21,734 bases of DNA, taken from CF-161 sp035263645. Lineage in GTDB: Bacteria; Chloroflexota; Dormibacteria; Dormibacterales; Dormibacteraceae. This document shows, piece after piece, positions 6,926 to 13,851 of this stretch. The position numbers and the translations under genes are program-made. Each line of letters starts with the position of its first letter. The first letter of the stretch is position 1. Location of the stretch: contig DATFRD010000212.1 of the NCBI GenBank assembly GCA_035263645.1, positions 1 to 21,734 of the forward strand, written 5' to 3'. The notes under the pieces are model-generated. The model was given only the letters and a program-made list of their open reading frames with translations, did not search any database and was not told the origin of the DNA.

Positions 6926-7004
6926 TCGAATGCCGGCTGAGGCACGCCCCCGGTTCGATCCTCGCGCCCCGGCCGGCGCGCCTGCCGGGAGGTGGGGCGG
7001 GCTG

Positions 7005-8357
7005 ATGTTCGAGAGCCTGAGCGACCGCCTCGGCATCGTGCTCAAGCGCATGACTGGCCGCGGTGTGCTCCGCCCGGAGGACGTCGAGGTGGCGCTGCGC
7101 GAGGTTCGGATGGCGCTGCTGGAGGCGGATGTCAACTACCGCGTGGTGAGGGAGTTCGGCGAGCGGGTCCGGAGCCAGCTCGTGGGCGCCGAGGTCGGCG
7201 AGGGCCTGACGCCCGCGCAGCAGGTCGTCAAGGTCGTGCACCAGGAGCTGATCGACCTGCTCGGCGGGAACGACCGCGGCCTGCGCTACGCCGACCGGCC
7301 GCCGACCGTGATCCTGCTGGCCGGCCTCCAGGGCTCCGGGAAGACGACGACCGCGGTCAAGCTGGCGCTGTACGTGCGGCGGGACGGGCACCGCGCGCGG
7401 GTCGTGGGCCTGGACCTCCGGCGTCCGGCCGCCGTCGAGCAGCTGCGCGTGCTCGCCGAGCGCGAGAAGGTCGCCTTCTGGTCGGGCCAGGGTGCCGTGG
7501 AGGAGATCGCCCGCGATGCGATCGCGGCCGCGGCCCGGGCCGGTGAGGACGTGGTGATCCTGGACACGTCGGGCCGGCAAGCGCTCGACCAGGAGCTCAT
7601 GGACGAGCTTCGGCGGCTGCGGGCCGCGATCCCGGTCACAGAGTCGCTCCTGGTGGCGGACGCCATGACAGGCCAGGAGGCGGTCACGGTCGGCGCTGCG
7701 TTCCACGAAGCCGTCAGCCTCGACGGCGTGATCCTGACCAAGCTGGACGGCGACGCCAGGGGCGGCGCGGCGCTGTCGCTGAAGCACGCGACCGGCAGGA
7801 CGGTGCGGTTCGCCGGCGTGGGCGAGCGGCCGGCCGACCTGGAGGTCTTCCACGCTGACCGGATGGCGTCGCGCATCCTCGGCATGGGCGACATGCTCAC
7901 GCTGATCGAGCGCGCCGAGCAGGCGGTGGACCGCCGCGAGGCGGAGCAGGTCGAGCGCAGCCTGCGGTCCGGCCAGCTGACGTTCGACGACTTCCTGGTC
8001 CAGATCCGCCAGCTGCGCAGCATGGGGTCGATCGCGAGCGTGATCGAGATGATCCCCGGAGCCGGCCAGATCAAGGGCCAGCTGGCGGAGGCCGACCCGG
8101 AGGCCGAGGTGCGCCGGATGGAGGCCATCATCCTGTCCATGACGAGACGCGAGCGCGCGCGGCCGGATACCATCGACGGCTCGCGACGGCGCCGCATCGC
8201 GGCCGGCAGCGGCACGCAGGTCACCGACGTGAACCGGCTGCTCAAGGCCCGCGAGCAGATGCAGCAGATGGTGAAGCAGTTCGGGCTCGGCGGCCCGCCG
8301 GGGCGCCGCCGCCGCGGCCGCGGCCGGGCTGGGCTGAGCCGCTTCCTCGGCGGTTGA
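7005..8357 (+). CDS. ffh: Signal recognition particle protein Ffh
   Basis: A 450-residue SRP54 homologue that binds signal peptides and 4.5S RNA. The N domain starts MFESLSDRLGIVLKRMTGRG. G-domain motifs are GLQGSGKTTT at residues 107-116, LDTSGRQALDQELMDEL, ILTKLDGDARGGAALS and GVGERPADLEVF. The M domain from ~300 has LRSMGSIASVIEMIPG, IILSMTRRERARP and SRRRRIAAGSGTQVTDVNRL, followed by an Arg/Gly-rich tail. Two usually invariant spots differ: DTAGRL reads DTSGRQ, and the A/D-x-Y/-RPAA segment reads LDLRRPAA. ATG 7005 has a purine-rich GGGAGGTGGGG at 6987-6997. An earlier ATG at 6930 would add 25 unconserved residues. Confidence 0.96.
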   Translation: MFESLSDRLGIVLKRMTGRGVLRPEDVEVALREVRMALLEADVNYRVVREFGERVRSQLVGAEVGEGLTPAQQVVKVVHQELIDLLGGNDRGLRYADRPPTVILLAGLQGSGKTTTAVKLALYVRRDGHRARVVGLDLRRPAAVEQLRVLAEREKVAFWSGQGAVEEIARDAIAAAARAGEDVVILDTSGRQALDQELMDELRRLRAAIPVTESLLVADAMTGQEAVTVGAAFHEAVSLDGVILTKLDGDARGGAALSLKHATGRTVRFAGVGERPADLEVFHADRMASRILGMGDMLTLIERAEQAVDRREAEQVERSLRSGQLTFDDFLVQIRQLRSMGSIASVIEMIPGAGQIKGQLAEADPEAEVRRMEAIILSMTRRERARPDTIDGSRRRRIAAGSGTQVTDVNRLLKAREQMQQMVKQFGLGGPPGRRRRGRGRAGLSRFLGG

Positions 8358-8386
8358 ACCGAGGACCTAAGGGAGGTATCGCGACA

Positions 8387-8674
8387 TTGGTCAAGATCAG
8401 GCTGAGGCGAATGGGAGCCAAGCGGCGGCCCTTCTATCGCCTCGTGGTGGCCGACGCGCGGTCGCCCCGCGACGGCCGGTTCATCGAGCAGGTGGGGTAC
8501 TACAACCCGCTGACCGAGCCAGCCACTGTGAAGATCGACGAGGAGAAGGTGGCGCAGTGGCTGAACCAGGGGGCCCAGCCCTCGGACGCGGCCCGGATCC
8601 TTCTCAAGCGGGAGGGCATTCTTGAGCGCTATGCAGCATCGCGAAAGTCCGGATCGACCACCGTTCAGGCGTAG
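8387..8674 (+). CDS. rpsP: 30S ribosomal protein bS16
   Basis: A 95-residue small-subunit protein. The family start VKIRLRRMGAKRRPFYRLVV is exact in form, followed by ADARSPRDGRFIEQVGYYNP and a WLNQGAQPSDAARILL helix. TTG 8387 is the start, with GGGAGGT at 8371-8377 ten bases upstream. It is 29 nt after ffh and its 3' end overlaps the KH gene. Confidence 0.96.
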   Translation: MVKIRLRRMGAKRRPFYRLVVADARSPRDGRFIEQVGYYNPLTEPATVKIDEEKVAQWLNQGAQPSDAARILLKREGILERYAASRKSGSTTVQA

Positions 8675-9017
8675 CTACGGCGGGCCGTCGGGCGGCGGGG
8701 ACCGGGGTGGGTTCAGGGGCCGGGACGGCGGCTTCCGCAGGCCCCAGTACGGCGGGCCGTCGGGGCCCTCGATCGACTACAAGGCGCTGGTGGAGTACGT
8801 CTGCCGGTCGGTGGCCGACAAGCCCGAGGAGGTCGAGGTGTACGCGGTCGACCGCGGCCGGGGCACCATCGCGATCAAGGTGAAGATGGCCGACCAGGAC
8901 ATGGGCCGACTGATCGGCAAGGCCGGACGCAACATCGACGCGCTCCGCACCCTGGTCCGGGTGGCATCGCTGCGCGAGCGAAAGCGCGTGTTCGTGGACC
9001 TGGCGACGGGCAGGTAG
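8631..9017 (+). CDS. khpA: KhpA-like KH-domain RNA-binding protein with RGG-rich N-terminus
   Basis: A 128-residue protein. The last ~80 residues are the single KH domain found between rpsP and rimM in Gram-positives: SIDYKALVEYVCRSVADKPE, then the RNA-binding loop in DMGRLIGKAGRNIDALRTLV. KhpA proteins bind many RNAs, usually with KhpB. The first ~45 residues are unusual: rich in Arg and Gly, with two YGGPSG copies encoded by an exact 17-bp repeat (8676-8692 and 8748-8764). No start lies between this extension and the KH fold except a GTG inside the first KH helix. ATG 8631 overlaps rpsP by 44 bp; TTG 8622, nearer to GGAGGG (8611-8616), is the alternative. Confidence 0.88.
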   Translation: MQHRESPDRPPFRRSYGGPSGGGDRGGFRGRDGGFRRPQYGGPSGPSIDYKALVEYVCRSVADKPEEVEVYAVDRGRGTIAIKVKMADQDMGRLIGKAGRNIDALRTLVRVASLRERKRVFVDLATGR

Positions 9018-9023
9018 CTGGTC

Positions 9024-9515
9024 GTGGTCAGGGTGGGCCAGGTGCTCGGCGCGTTCGGCATTCGGGGTGCCGTCAAGGTGCTTGCCTTGACGGACTTCGC
9101 GGAGCGCTTCGCGCCCGGCTCCGAGCTCCGCCTGGACGGCGTGAACCGCCGGGTCGAGTGGAGCCGCGACCAGCCCGCGGGGCTGGTCGTGAAGTTCGCC
9201 GGGGTGGAGGGCCGGACCGCGGCCGAGCTGCTGCGCGGACACTATCTGGAGGTCGGCGACGAGGACCTGCTGCCGCTGCCCGAGGGCCGGTGGTACCACC
9301 ACGACCTCGTCGGGCTGGCGGTCGCCACCGAGCGCGGCCGGGAGCTGGGCACGCTCACCGACGTTGTGACCCGGCCGGCCAACGACGTGTGGGTGGTCCA
9401 GGGTGGGGCCGGTGAGCACCTCGTGCCGGCCACCCGGGATGCCGTGGTCCGGGTCGACCTGGGGGCGGGCCGGGTCACGGTGGCCGACTGGCTGCTGGAC
9501 GTCGAGGAGGCCTGA
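9024..9515 (+). CDS. rimM: Ribosome maturation factor RimM
   Basis: A 163-residue 30S maturation factor. The N-terminal barrel starts VRVGQVLGAFGIRGAVKVLA, typical of RimM. The PRC-barrel half contains WYHHDLVGLAV, GTLTDVVTRPANDVWVV and HLVPATRDAVVRVDL. It acts with bS16 in head assembly, matching its place in the operon. GTG 9024 is 6 nt after the KH gene stop. Confidence 0.94.
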   Translation: MVRVGQVLGAFGIRGAVKVLALTDFAERFAPGSELRLDGVNRRVEWSRDQPAGLVVKFAGVEGRTAAELLRGHYLEVGDEDLLPLPEGRWYHHDLVGLAVATERGRELGTLTDVVTRPANDVWVVQGGAGEHLVPATRDAVVRVDLGAGRVTVADWLLDVEEA

Positions 9516-9517
9516 CC

Positions 9518-10174
9518 GTGCGGATCGACGTCGTCAGCATCTTTCCGGAGATGTTCGAGCCGGCGTTCAGGCACGGCGTGGTGGGCCGCGCCATCGGTCG
9601 GGGGCTCGTCGGACTGCACGCCCACGACCTGCGCGACCACACGACCGACCGCCACCGGCAGGTGGACGACGCCCCGTTCGGCGGGGGGGCCGGGATGGTC
9701 CTCAAGCCCGAGCCGGTCTTCGCAGCCGTGGAGGCGATTCGGCCCCACAATCCGGGCCCCGTCGTGCTGATGGAGCCGTGGGGCGAGCCGCTCACCCAGG
9801 CGCTGGCGCGGACGCTGGCACTCGAGCCGGGGCTGATCGTCGTCTGCGGCCGCTACGAGGGGATCGACGACCGGGTCCGCCAGGGGCTCGCCGATCGGGA
9901 GGTGTCGATCGGCGACGTCGTGCTGAGCGGCGGAGAGATCCCCGCCATGGTGCTGATCGACGCAGTCGCACGTCTCGTGCCGGGCGTGCTCGGCGACGAG
10001 GCGTCGCTGACCCAGGACGCCTTCGCCGGCGGCGAGGGCGGCTATCCGCAGTTCACCAGGCCGGCCGAGTGGCGCGGCCTGAAGGTTCCCGAGGTCCTGC
10101 TCTCCGGCAACCACTCCGCGATCGCGAGCTGGCGCCGGGCGCATGCCAGGACCGCCCGACTCACCAGGACTTGA
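9518..10174 (+). CDS. trmD: tRNA (guanine-N1)-methyltransferase TrmD
   Basis: A 218-residue SPOUT methyltransferase that makes m1G37 in tRNA. Signatures are MRIDVVSIFPEMFEPA at the start, VDDAPFGGGAGMVLKPEPVF, VVCGRYEGIDDRVRQGLAD and SIGDVVLSGGEIPAMVLIDA (the trefoil knot with the SAM site). In the tRNA-binding part the usual DSFxxGLLD region reads QDAFAGGEGGYPQFTRP: the Asp is kept but the LL pair is lost. The protein also stops at RTARLTRT, without the common RPDL ending. GTG 9518 is 2 nt after rimM. Confidence 0.95.
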   Translation: MRIDVVSIFPEMFEPAFRHGVVGRAIGRGLVGLHAHDLRDHTTDRHRQVDDAPFGGGAGMVLKPEPVFAAVEAIRPHNPGPVVLMEPWGEPLTQALARTLALEPGLIVVCGRYEGIDDRVRQGLADREVSIGDVVLSGGEIPAMVLIDAVARLVPGVLGDEASLTQDAFAGGEGGYPQFTRPAEWRGLKVPEVLLSGNHSAIASWRRAHARTARLTRT

Positions 10175-10183
10175 GAGGTTGTC

Positions 10184-10618
10184 ATGAACGTCATCGAGCA
10201 GCTCGAGAGGGAGCAGCAGAAGGAGGCGGTGCCCGAGCTGCGGCCCGGCGACACCGTCCGCGTCCACGCCAAGGTGGTGGAGGGCACGCGGGAGCGCGTC
10301 CAGGTGTTCGAGGGCCTGGTCATCCGGGTCACCGGCGGCGGTCTGCGGCGGAACGTCACGGTCCGGCGGGTCACCCACGGCGTGGGCGTCGAGCGCACCT
10401 TCCTGGTCCACTCACCTCGCCTGGAAAGGATCGAGGTCATCCGCCACGGCCAGGTCCGGCGGGCGCGCCTCTACTACCTGCGGGGCCGGGTGGGCAAGGC
10501 CGCCCGGCTGCGCGAGCGGCGCGACGAGAGCGCGGGCTCGAAGGCGGAGGCGCTGCGGGCCCGGGCGGCCAGGACCGGCGGCGCGGACGGCGCGGACGAC
10601 GAGGACGACGAGGAGTAG
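10184..10618 (+). CDS. rplS: 50S ribosomal protein bL19
   Basis: A 144-residue large-subunit protein at the 30S-50S interface. Core sequence MNVIEQLEREQQKEAVPELR, then GDTVRVHAKVVEGTRERVQV, GVGVERTFLVHSPRLERIEV and ARLYYLRGRVGKAARL. After the core (about residue 110) there is a ~35-residue tail that turns from basic to strongly acidic (ADDEDDEE), longer than the usual ~115-residue protein. ATG 10184 follows trmD by 9 nt, with GAGAGG at 10173-10178. Confidence 0.95.
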   Translation: MNVIEQLEREQQKEAVPELRPGDTVRVHAKVVEGTRERVQVFEGLVIRVTGGGLRRNVTVRRVTHGVGVERTFLVHSPRLERIEVIRHGQVRRARLYYLRGRVGKAARLRERRDESAGSKAEALRARAARTGGADGADDEDDEE

Positions 10619-10626
10619 GAGCCACG

Positions 10627-10643
10627 GGGCTTCTGGGGAGCCC
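10627..10643 (+). terminator. Weak stem-loop after rplS
   Basis: GGGCT (10627-10631) pairs with AGCCC (10639-10643), loop of 7 nt, 8 nt after the rplS stop and before the rnhB promoter. It has no U-tract. The position favours an operon end, the short stem does not. Confidence 0.3.
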
Positions 10644-10683
10644 GGGTTCACAGCCGGGGTTGCCGCGGTGAGCTCGCCCGGCC

Positions 10684-10689
10684 TAGCCT
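10684..10689 (+). promoter_or_regulatory. -10-like hexamer TAGCCT, leaderless start of rnhB
   Basis: TAGCCT ends exactly 7 nt before GTG 10697, and no Shine-Dalgarno precedes that codon. This indicates that rnhB-yraN has its own promoter, separate from the rplS operon. Confidence 0.5.
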
Positions 10690-10696
10690 CTCACGC

Positions 10697-11332
10697 GTGA
10701 GGACTCAGCGCCGCGGCCGCCGTCCCCTGCTCTGGGCGTCCGAGCGCCGGGCTCGGGAGATGGGCTACCAGGTGGTCGCGGGCATCGACGAGGTCGGCCT
10801 GGGCCCGCTGGCGGGTCCGGCGGTCGCCGCCGCCGTCGTGCTCCCGGTCGGCGCCCGGCTGCCCGGCCTCGACGACTCGAAGAGGCTGACCGCCGTCCAG
10901 CGGGCGGCGCTGGACAGGCTCATCCGGCGGCGTGCGGTCGCGTGCAGTGTCTTCGAGGTGGCGCCGGACTCGATCGACCGGCACGGCCTGACCCGGGCGC
11001 GTCAGATGGCGATGGGCGGCGCGGTCGAGCGCCTGGCGGTCCCCGCCGAGTACCTGCTGGTCGACGCCTGGGATGTGCCCGACCTCCCTCTGCCCCAGAT
11101 GTGTGTCGTCAAGGGGGACGGCTGCTGCGCCTCCATCATGGCGGCGAGCGTTGTCGCGAAGGTGCACCGGGACCGGCTCATGATCGAGTACGACCGCCAG
11201 TTCCCCGGCTACGGCTTCGCGGTGCACAAGGGGTACGCGACCGCCGCCCACCGTCGCGCCCTGCGCGAGCTCGGTCCGAGCCCGATCCACCGGATGTCAT
11301 GGGCGCCGATCAGGGCGGTCCTCGCCACCTAG
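10697..11332 (+). CDS. rnhB: Ribonuclease HII
   Basis: A 211-residue RNase HII, which cuts RNA in RNA-DNA hybrids and starts removal of single ribonucleotides from DNA. Catalytic acids are in place: GIDE near residue 31 (Asp, Glu), VDAW near 119, and the KGD-x-AASVVAKVHRD stretch. DDSKRLT and YGFAVHKGYAT are also typical. The normally conserved GRG after the DE pair reads GLG (DEVGLGPLAGPA). The Arg of this motif belongs to the ribonucleotide-recognition loop, so specificity may be altered. GTG 10697 is supported by the leaderless -10. yraN overlaps its end. Confidence 0.93.
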   Translation: MRTQRRGRRPLLWASERRAREMGYQVVAGIDEVGLGPLAGPAVAAAVVLPVGARLPGLDDSKRLTAVQRAALDRLIRRRAVACSVFEVAPDSIDRHGLTRARQMAMGGAVERLAVPAEYLLVDAWDVPDLPLPQMCVVKGDGCCASIMAASVVAKVHRDRLMIEYDRQFPGYGFAVHKGYATAAHRRALRELGPSPIHRMSWAPIRAVLAT

Positions 11333-11667
11333 CCGCGCTGGCGCTCGGCCGAGCCGGCGAGCGCCTGGCGGCCGAGTTCCTGGCCGGGCGCGGCTTCCAG
11401 GTGCTGGCCACCCACTTCCTGGCTCGCCGCGGAGAGGTGGACCTGGTCTGCCGGCGCGCGGGCCGGGTCGTCCTGGTGGAGGTCAAGACGCGGACCTCGG
11501 ACGCCTTCGGCGCGCCGGCCGAGGCGGTGGGCGCCCGCAAGCGCCGGGCGCTGCAGGCGGCGGCGGCGGAGTACCGAGCCCTGTCCGGCTGGCGGGGCCC
11601 CATCGACTACGCCGTGGTAGGAGTTCGTGAGGGCCGCGAGCCGGAGCTGATCGAGCACCCGTTCTAG
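11299..11667 (+). CDS. yraN: YraN/UPF0102 endonuclease-like protein
   Basis: A 122-residue protein of the UPF0102 family with a restriction-endonuclease-like fold. Core LGRAGERLAAEFLAGRGFQV is followed by RRGEVDLVCR and VVLVEVKTRTSDAFG, giving the E-D-ExK arrangement of the nuclease site. The C-terminal half has KRRALQAAAAEYRAL and IDYAVVGV. Its role is unknown in detail; it usually neighbours rnhB and comM/dprA, as here. ATG 11299 lies within rnhB, overlapping by 34 bp in another frame. Confidence 0.9.
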   Translation: MGADQGGPRHLAALALGRAGERLAAEFLAGRGFQVLATHFLARRGEVDLVCRRAGRVVLVEVKTRTSDAFGAPAEAVGARKRRALQAAAAEYRALSGWRGPIDYAVVGVREGREPELIEHPF

Positions 11668-11679
11668 CCCCGGCGACCC

Positions 11680-11735
11680 CTTCCCCGGGCGGGGAGGCGT
11701 TGGGGCGGGACCGCCTGAGCCGCAGGCCGGCTCAG
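11680..11735. terminator. Two stem-loops between convergent yraN and lipoprotein gene
   Basis: CTTCCCC (11680-11686) pairs with GGGGAGG (11691-11697) with one G-U. CTGAGCC (11715-11721) pairs perfectly with GGCTCAG (11729-11735), the latter overlapping the minus-strand stop. Position between convergent genes suggests bidirectional termination; no U-tract is present. Confidence 0.42.
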
Positions 11736-12343
11736 CCGTTGCCGTCCCCGTCGCTGGGGCCGCCCGCGTTGTCCCGATCGTGGTCGTTGAACGGGGGCTG
11801 CATCCGGGGTGGAGGCGCCGGCAGCTGCATGGGCGGCGCCGTGGCCGGCGGTGGTGGTGGCGGCGGGGTGGGGGTGGGCAGCCCCCAGGAGCCGTCGACG
11901 GGCACCGCGAACCATTCCCCGCCCGCGCCCTCGCCCATGGCCTGGCCGGGCTGGCGGTCGTCGACGAATCGGTAGAGCGGCCACTGGTCGTAGGTGACCT
12001 GGCGCCCGCCGTCCGGCCGGTCGATGACGTCCAGCTGTCCGGGCAGCGGGGTGGCGCTGGAGGGGGGCGCGGTCCCCGGCGCCAGCAGGGGCAGCCACGT
12101 CGTCGTGCAGCTGCCGGTGCAGATCACGTGGCCCCCGCGTTCCGGCATGAAGAGGTACAGCATGCGCCCCTCCGCGTCCACCAACACCTGGCCCAGCCTG
12201 GCGTCGACGGTCTCCCTCACCAGGGGCGCGGACGTGGCCGCCGGCGGGGCGGTCGGCGCCGCCGCCCGGTGGGTGGGGCCAGCCGACGCTCCCCCGCAGG
12301 CGACGGCAAGCGAAGCCAGCGCGCCGAGGACGAGTGGTCTCAC
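11732..12343 (-). CDS. Lipoprotein with 'secreted repeat' (COG4315-type) domains
   Basis: A 203-residue predicted lipoprotein. Residues 1-16 form a short signal peptide ending in the lipobox LAVAC, so Cys16 would be lipidated and the protein anchored outside the membrane. A Thr/Pro/Ala linker follows. Two copies of the family's repeat come next: LGQVLVDAEGRMLYLFMPE with ICTGSCTTTWLPLLA, then QVTYDQWPLYRFVDDRQPGQ with GEWFAVPVDG, which carry the typical YxFxxD-like pattern. The tail has eight consecutive prolines and ends in an Asp/Gly-rich segment. Function of the family is unknown. GTG 12343 has GGAGG nine bases upstream. No confident promoter was found in 12358-12488. Confidence 0.85.
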   Translation of the reverse strand: MRPLVLGALASLAVACGGASAGPTHRAAAPTAPPAATSAPLVRETVDARLGQVLVDAEGRMLYLFMPERGGHVICTGSCTTTWLPLLAPGTAPPSSATPLPGQLDVIDRPDGGRQVTYDQWPLYRFVDDRQPGQAMGEGAGGEWFAVPVDGSWGLPTPTPPPPPPPATAPPMQLPAPPPRMQPPFNDHDRDNAGGPSDGDGNG

Positions 12344-12488
12344 CGTCAGGCACCTCCAAAGTGCGACCGGGCCAGCCCGGCCGGCGATGGTGGCGGTCCG
12401 CGCCGCCGCTGCTCGGGTTCGGTGAGGCGCCTCGCCCAGCAGATACCCGGACGGGTTACGTTCCCGCGACCGATCCCCGCACCACGTT

Positions 12489-12720
12489 TAGGAGCGCGGC
12501 CGAAAACCAAGCCGGATCTTTGGGGCCCATGCACCCCATCTCCCCACCCCACGAAATCCGCACCCCACCACCGCGATTTCGCGGGGACCCCGGGTCCGGC
12601 GTTGCCTCCTGCGGTGCTCGCTCACGCCCTAGAGGGCGCTCCCTGCGCTCCTCGTCGGCGCCACCGGATCTGGGCACCTGGACCCCAAATCTCTCGGCCC
12701 GGTTTCCGGCCGCGCTCCTA
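12489..12720. repeat. 232-bp segment bounded by ~42-bp imperfect inverted repeats
   Basis: Plus-strand 12489-12529 and the reverse complement of 12679-12720 both begin TAGGAGCGCGGCCG (14 of 14 identical). They stay alike through AAACC, GCCG, TTTGGGG and CCA, about 35 matches over 42 positions with one gap. The right arm starts with the ligase stop codon itself (TAG, 12720-12718). The interior has no convincing gene. It holds a second inverted pair (CGAAAT at 12552-12557 with ATTTCG at 12576-12581) and the G-rich tract at 12526-12550. It could be a MITE-like element, an inverted duplication or a giant terminator. There is no clear target-site duplication. Confidence 0.65.
12526..12550 (-). other. 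Canonical G-quadruplex motif
   Basis: On the minus strand the runs are GGGG, GGGG, GGGG and GGG, separated by loops T, AGAT and TGCAT, which fits G3+N1-7. Another GGGG lies 12 nt upstream. It is on the sense strand of any ligase read-through RNA and about 180 nt upstream of the lipoprotein start. Confidence 0.6.
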
Positions 12721-13752
12721 GAACGGGAAGCGGGTCAGGTCGTAGACGGCCGTGCCGGGTGCGGTCCTGCCAGCCAGCACCACGCGCGGCCGCCTCCGGA
12801 CGCACTCCGCCGGGTGCACCTCCGGCCGCAGGCCGTTGAAGATCGGGAAGCGCAGCGTGCCGTCCGGGGCCCACTCCGAATAGCGCACGCTGATGACCAG
12901 CTCCGGCCGGCACCAGGTCACGGGAGCCGTCATCACCGGCCGCGGCTGCAGCGGACACCGGTCCGCCTCGAGGTCGGCGAGCCGCGAGGCGATCGTCAGG
13001 GCCACGTCGTCGTCGTAGCCGCCGCCCACCGCCCCGCAGGGGATCAGCCGGCCGAGCTCGTGGTAGCCCAGGACCAGGGCGCCGAACGGCTCGCGGCGCA
13101 CGCTCGGGGTCCAGCCCACCACGACGAAGTCGTCGCTCTTCACGGCCTGGACCTTGAGCCAGAACGGGCTGCGCTGGCCCGGCACGTAGGTGGAGTCGCG
13201 GTGCTTGGCCATCACGCCTTCCAGGCCGCGCTCCAGGCAGGCCTCGAACAGCTCGACCCCCTCCGACACGATGTGGTAGGGCACGTACAGGTGGCCGCCG
13301 GAGGTGACGGCCCGCTGCAGCCGGGCGCGCCGGCGGTGCAGCGGCTGCCGCACGAGCGGCCGGCCGGCCAGGTACAGGGCGTCGAAGGCGAGATAGGCCA
13401 GCGGCACGCTCCCGGCGAGGCCGGCGCCCCCCTGCAGACGGCGCCGGAGAGTCTGGCAGTCGGGCCGGCCCTGGTCGTCGGTCGCCACCAGCTCGCCGTC
13501 CAGGACCGCGCCGGAGCCGACCTGGCGCCCGATCCCCGCCAGCTCCGGCAGGATCCCGGTGATGTCGTTGAGGGCCCGGTCCTGCAGGTGGACACGGCCC
13601 TGGCCGTCGACGAAGAGGAGGCAGCGCAGCCCGTCCCACTTGACCTCGAAGAGGTACTCGTCCGAGCTGAACGGCGCCTCCGCCGACGCCGCCTGCATGG
13701 GACGGATCGCGGTCGGGTACGCGTCCAGCTCGATCGCGAGCTGGTCGGCCAT
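12718..13752 (-). CDS. ATP-dependent DNA ligase (LigC/LigD ligase-domain type)
   Basis: A 344-residue two-domain ligase that seals nicks and, with Ku, double-strand breaks. The nucleotidyltransferase domain has motif I EVKWDGLR with adenylated Lys38, VLDGELVATD (III), FDALYLAGRPL (IIIa), EGVMAKH (IV) and FWLKVQAVKSDDFVVVGW (V). The OB domain follows and ends in DLTRFPF. No polymerase or nuclease domain is fused, and none is encoded beside it, so it resembles mycobacterial LigC in layout. ATG 13752 (MADQ) is preferred over ATG 13758 because TAGCCT ends 6 nt upstream. It lies 161 bp after ku on the same strand, with its own promoter. Confidence 0.92.
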   Translation of the reverse strand: MADQLAIELDAYPTAIRPMQAASAEAPFSSDEYLFEVKWDGLRCLLFVDGQGRVHLQDRALNDITGILPELAGIGRQVGSGAVLDGELVATDDQGRPDCQTLRRRLQGGAGLAGSVPLAYLAFDALYLAGRPLVRQPLHRRRARLQRAVTSGGHLYVPYHIVSEGVELFEACLERGLEGVMAKHRDSTYVPGQRSPFWLKVQAVKSDDFVVVGWTPSVRREPFGALVLGYHELGRLIPCGAVGGGYDDDVALTIASRLADLEADRCPLQPRPVMTAPVTWCRPELVISVRYSEWAPDGTLRFPIFNGLRPEVHPAECVRRRPRVVLAGRTAPGTAVYDLTRFPF

Positions 13753-13758
13753 GGTCAT

Positions 13759-13781
13759 AGGCTAGTGTCCTGCCGCAGGAC
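13759..13781 (-). promoter_or_regulatory. Ligase promoter: -10 TAGCCT with adjacent 15-bp palindrome
   Basis: The minus-strand hexamer TAGCCT (13764-13759) ends 6 nt before ATG 13752. Immediately upstream, 13767-13781 is a perfect palindrome GTCCTGC-N-GCAGGAC. It covers the -10/-35 spacer and could be a repressor operator. It does not match the actinobacterial LexA box (GAAC-N4-GTTC). Confidence 0.45.
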
Positions 13782-13851
13782 CTCGCTTCCGGTTGACGCT
13801 CCTCGCGACGGCCGGTGCCTCAGGCCCACCCGGCGGTCGGCCGCAGCCCTG

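Noticed and set aside
8676..8764. 17-bp direct repeat as a mobile or CRISPR-like repeat
   Set aside because: There are only two copies, both in frame within the khpA extension, encoding YGGPSG; protein-level duplication is the simpler view.
12440..12470. GGGAAC (minus strand) near the lipoprotein, possibly an ECF -35; ACCCG-GA-CGGGT palindrome at 12445-12456
   Set aside because: No matching ECF -10 lies 16-17 nt downstream, and the short palindrome is expected by chance in such GC-rich DNA.
12600..12660. Possible tRNA or insertion-sequence end in the CT/GC-rich stretch
   Set aside because: No cloverleaf, no T-loop sequence and no transposase are seen; the short CGCCCT/AGGGCG pair has only a 2-nt centre.
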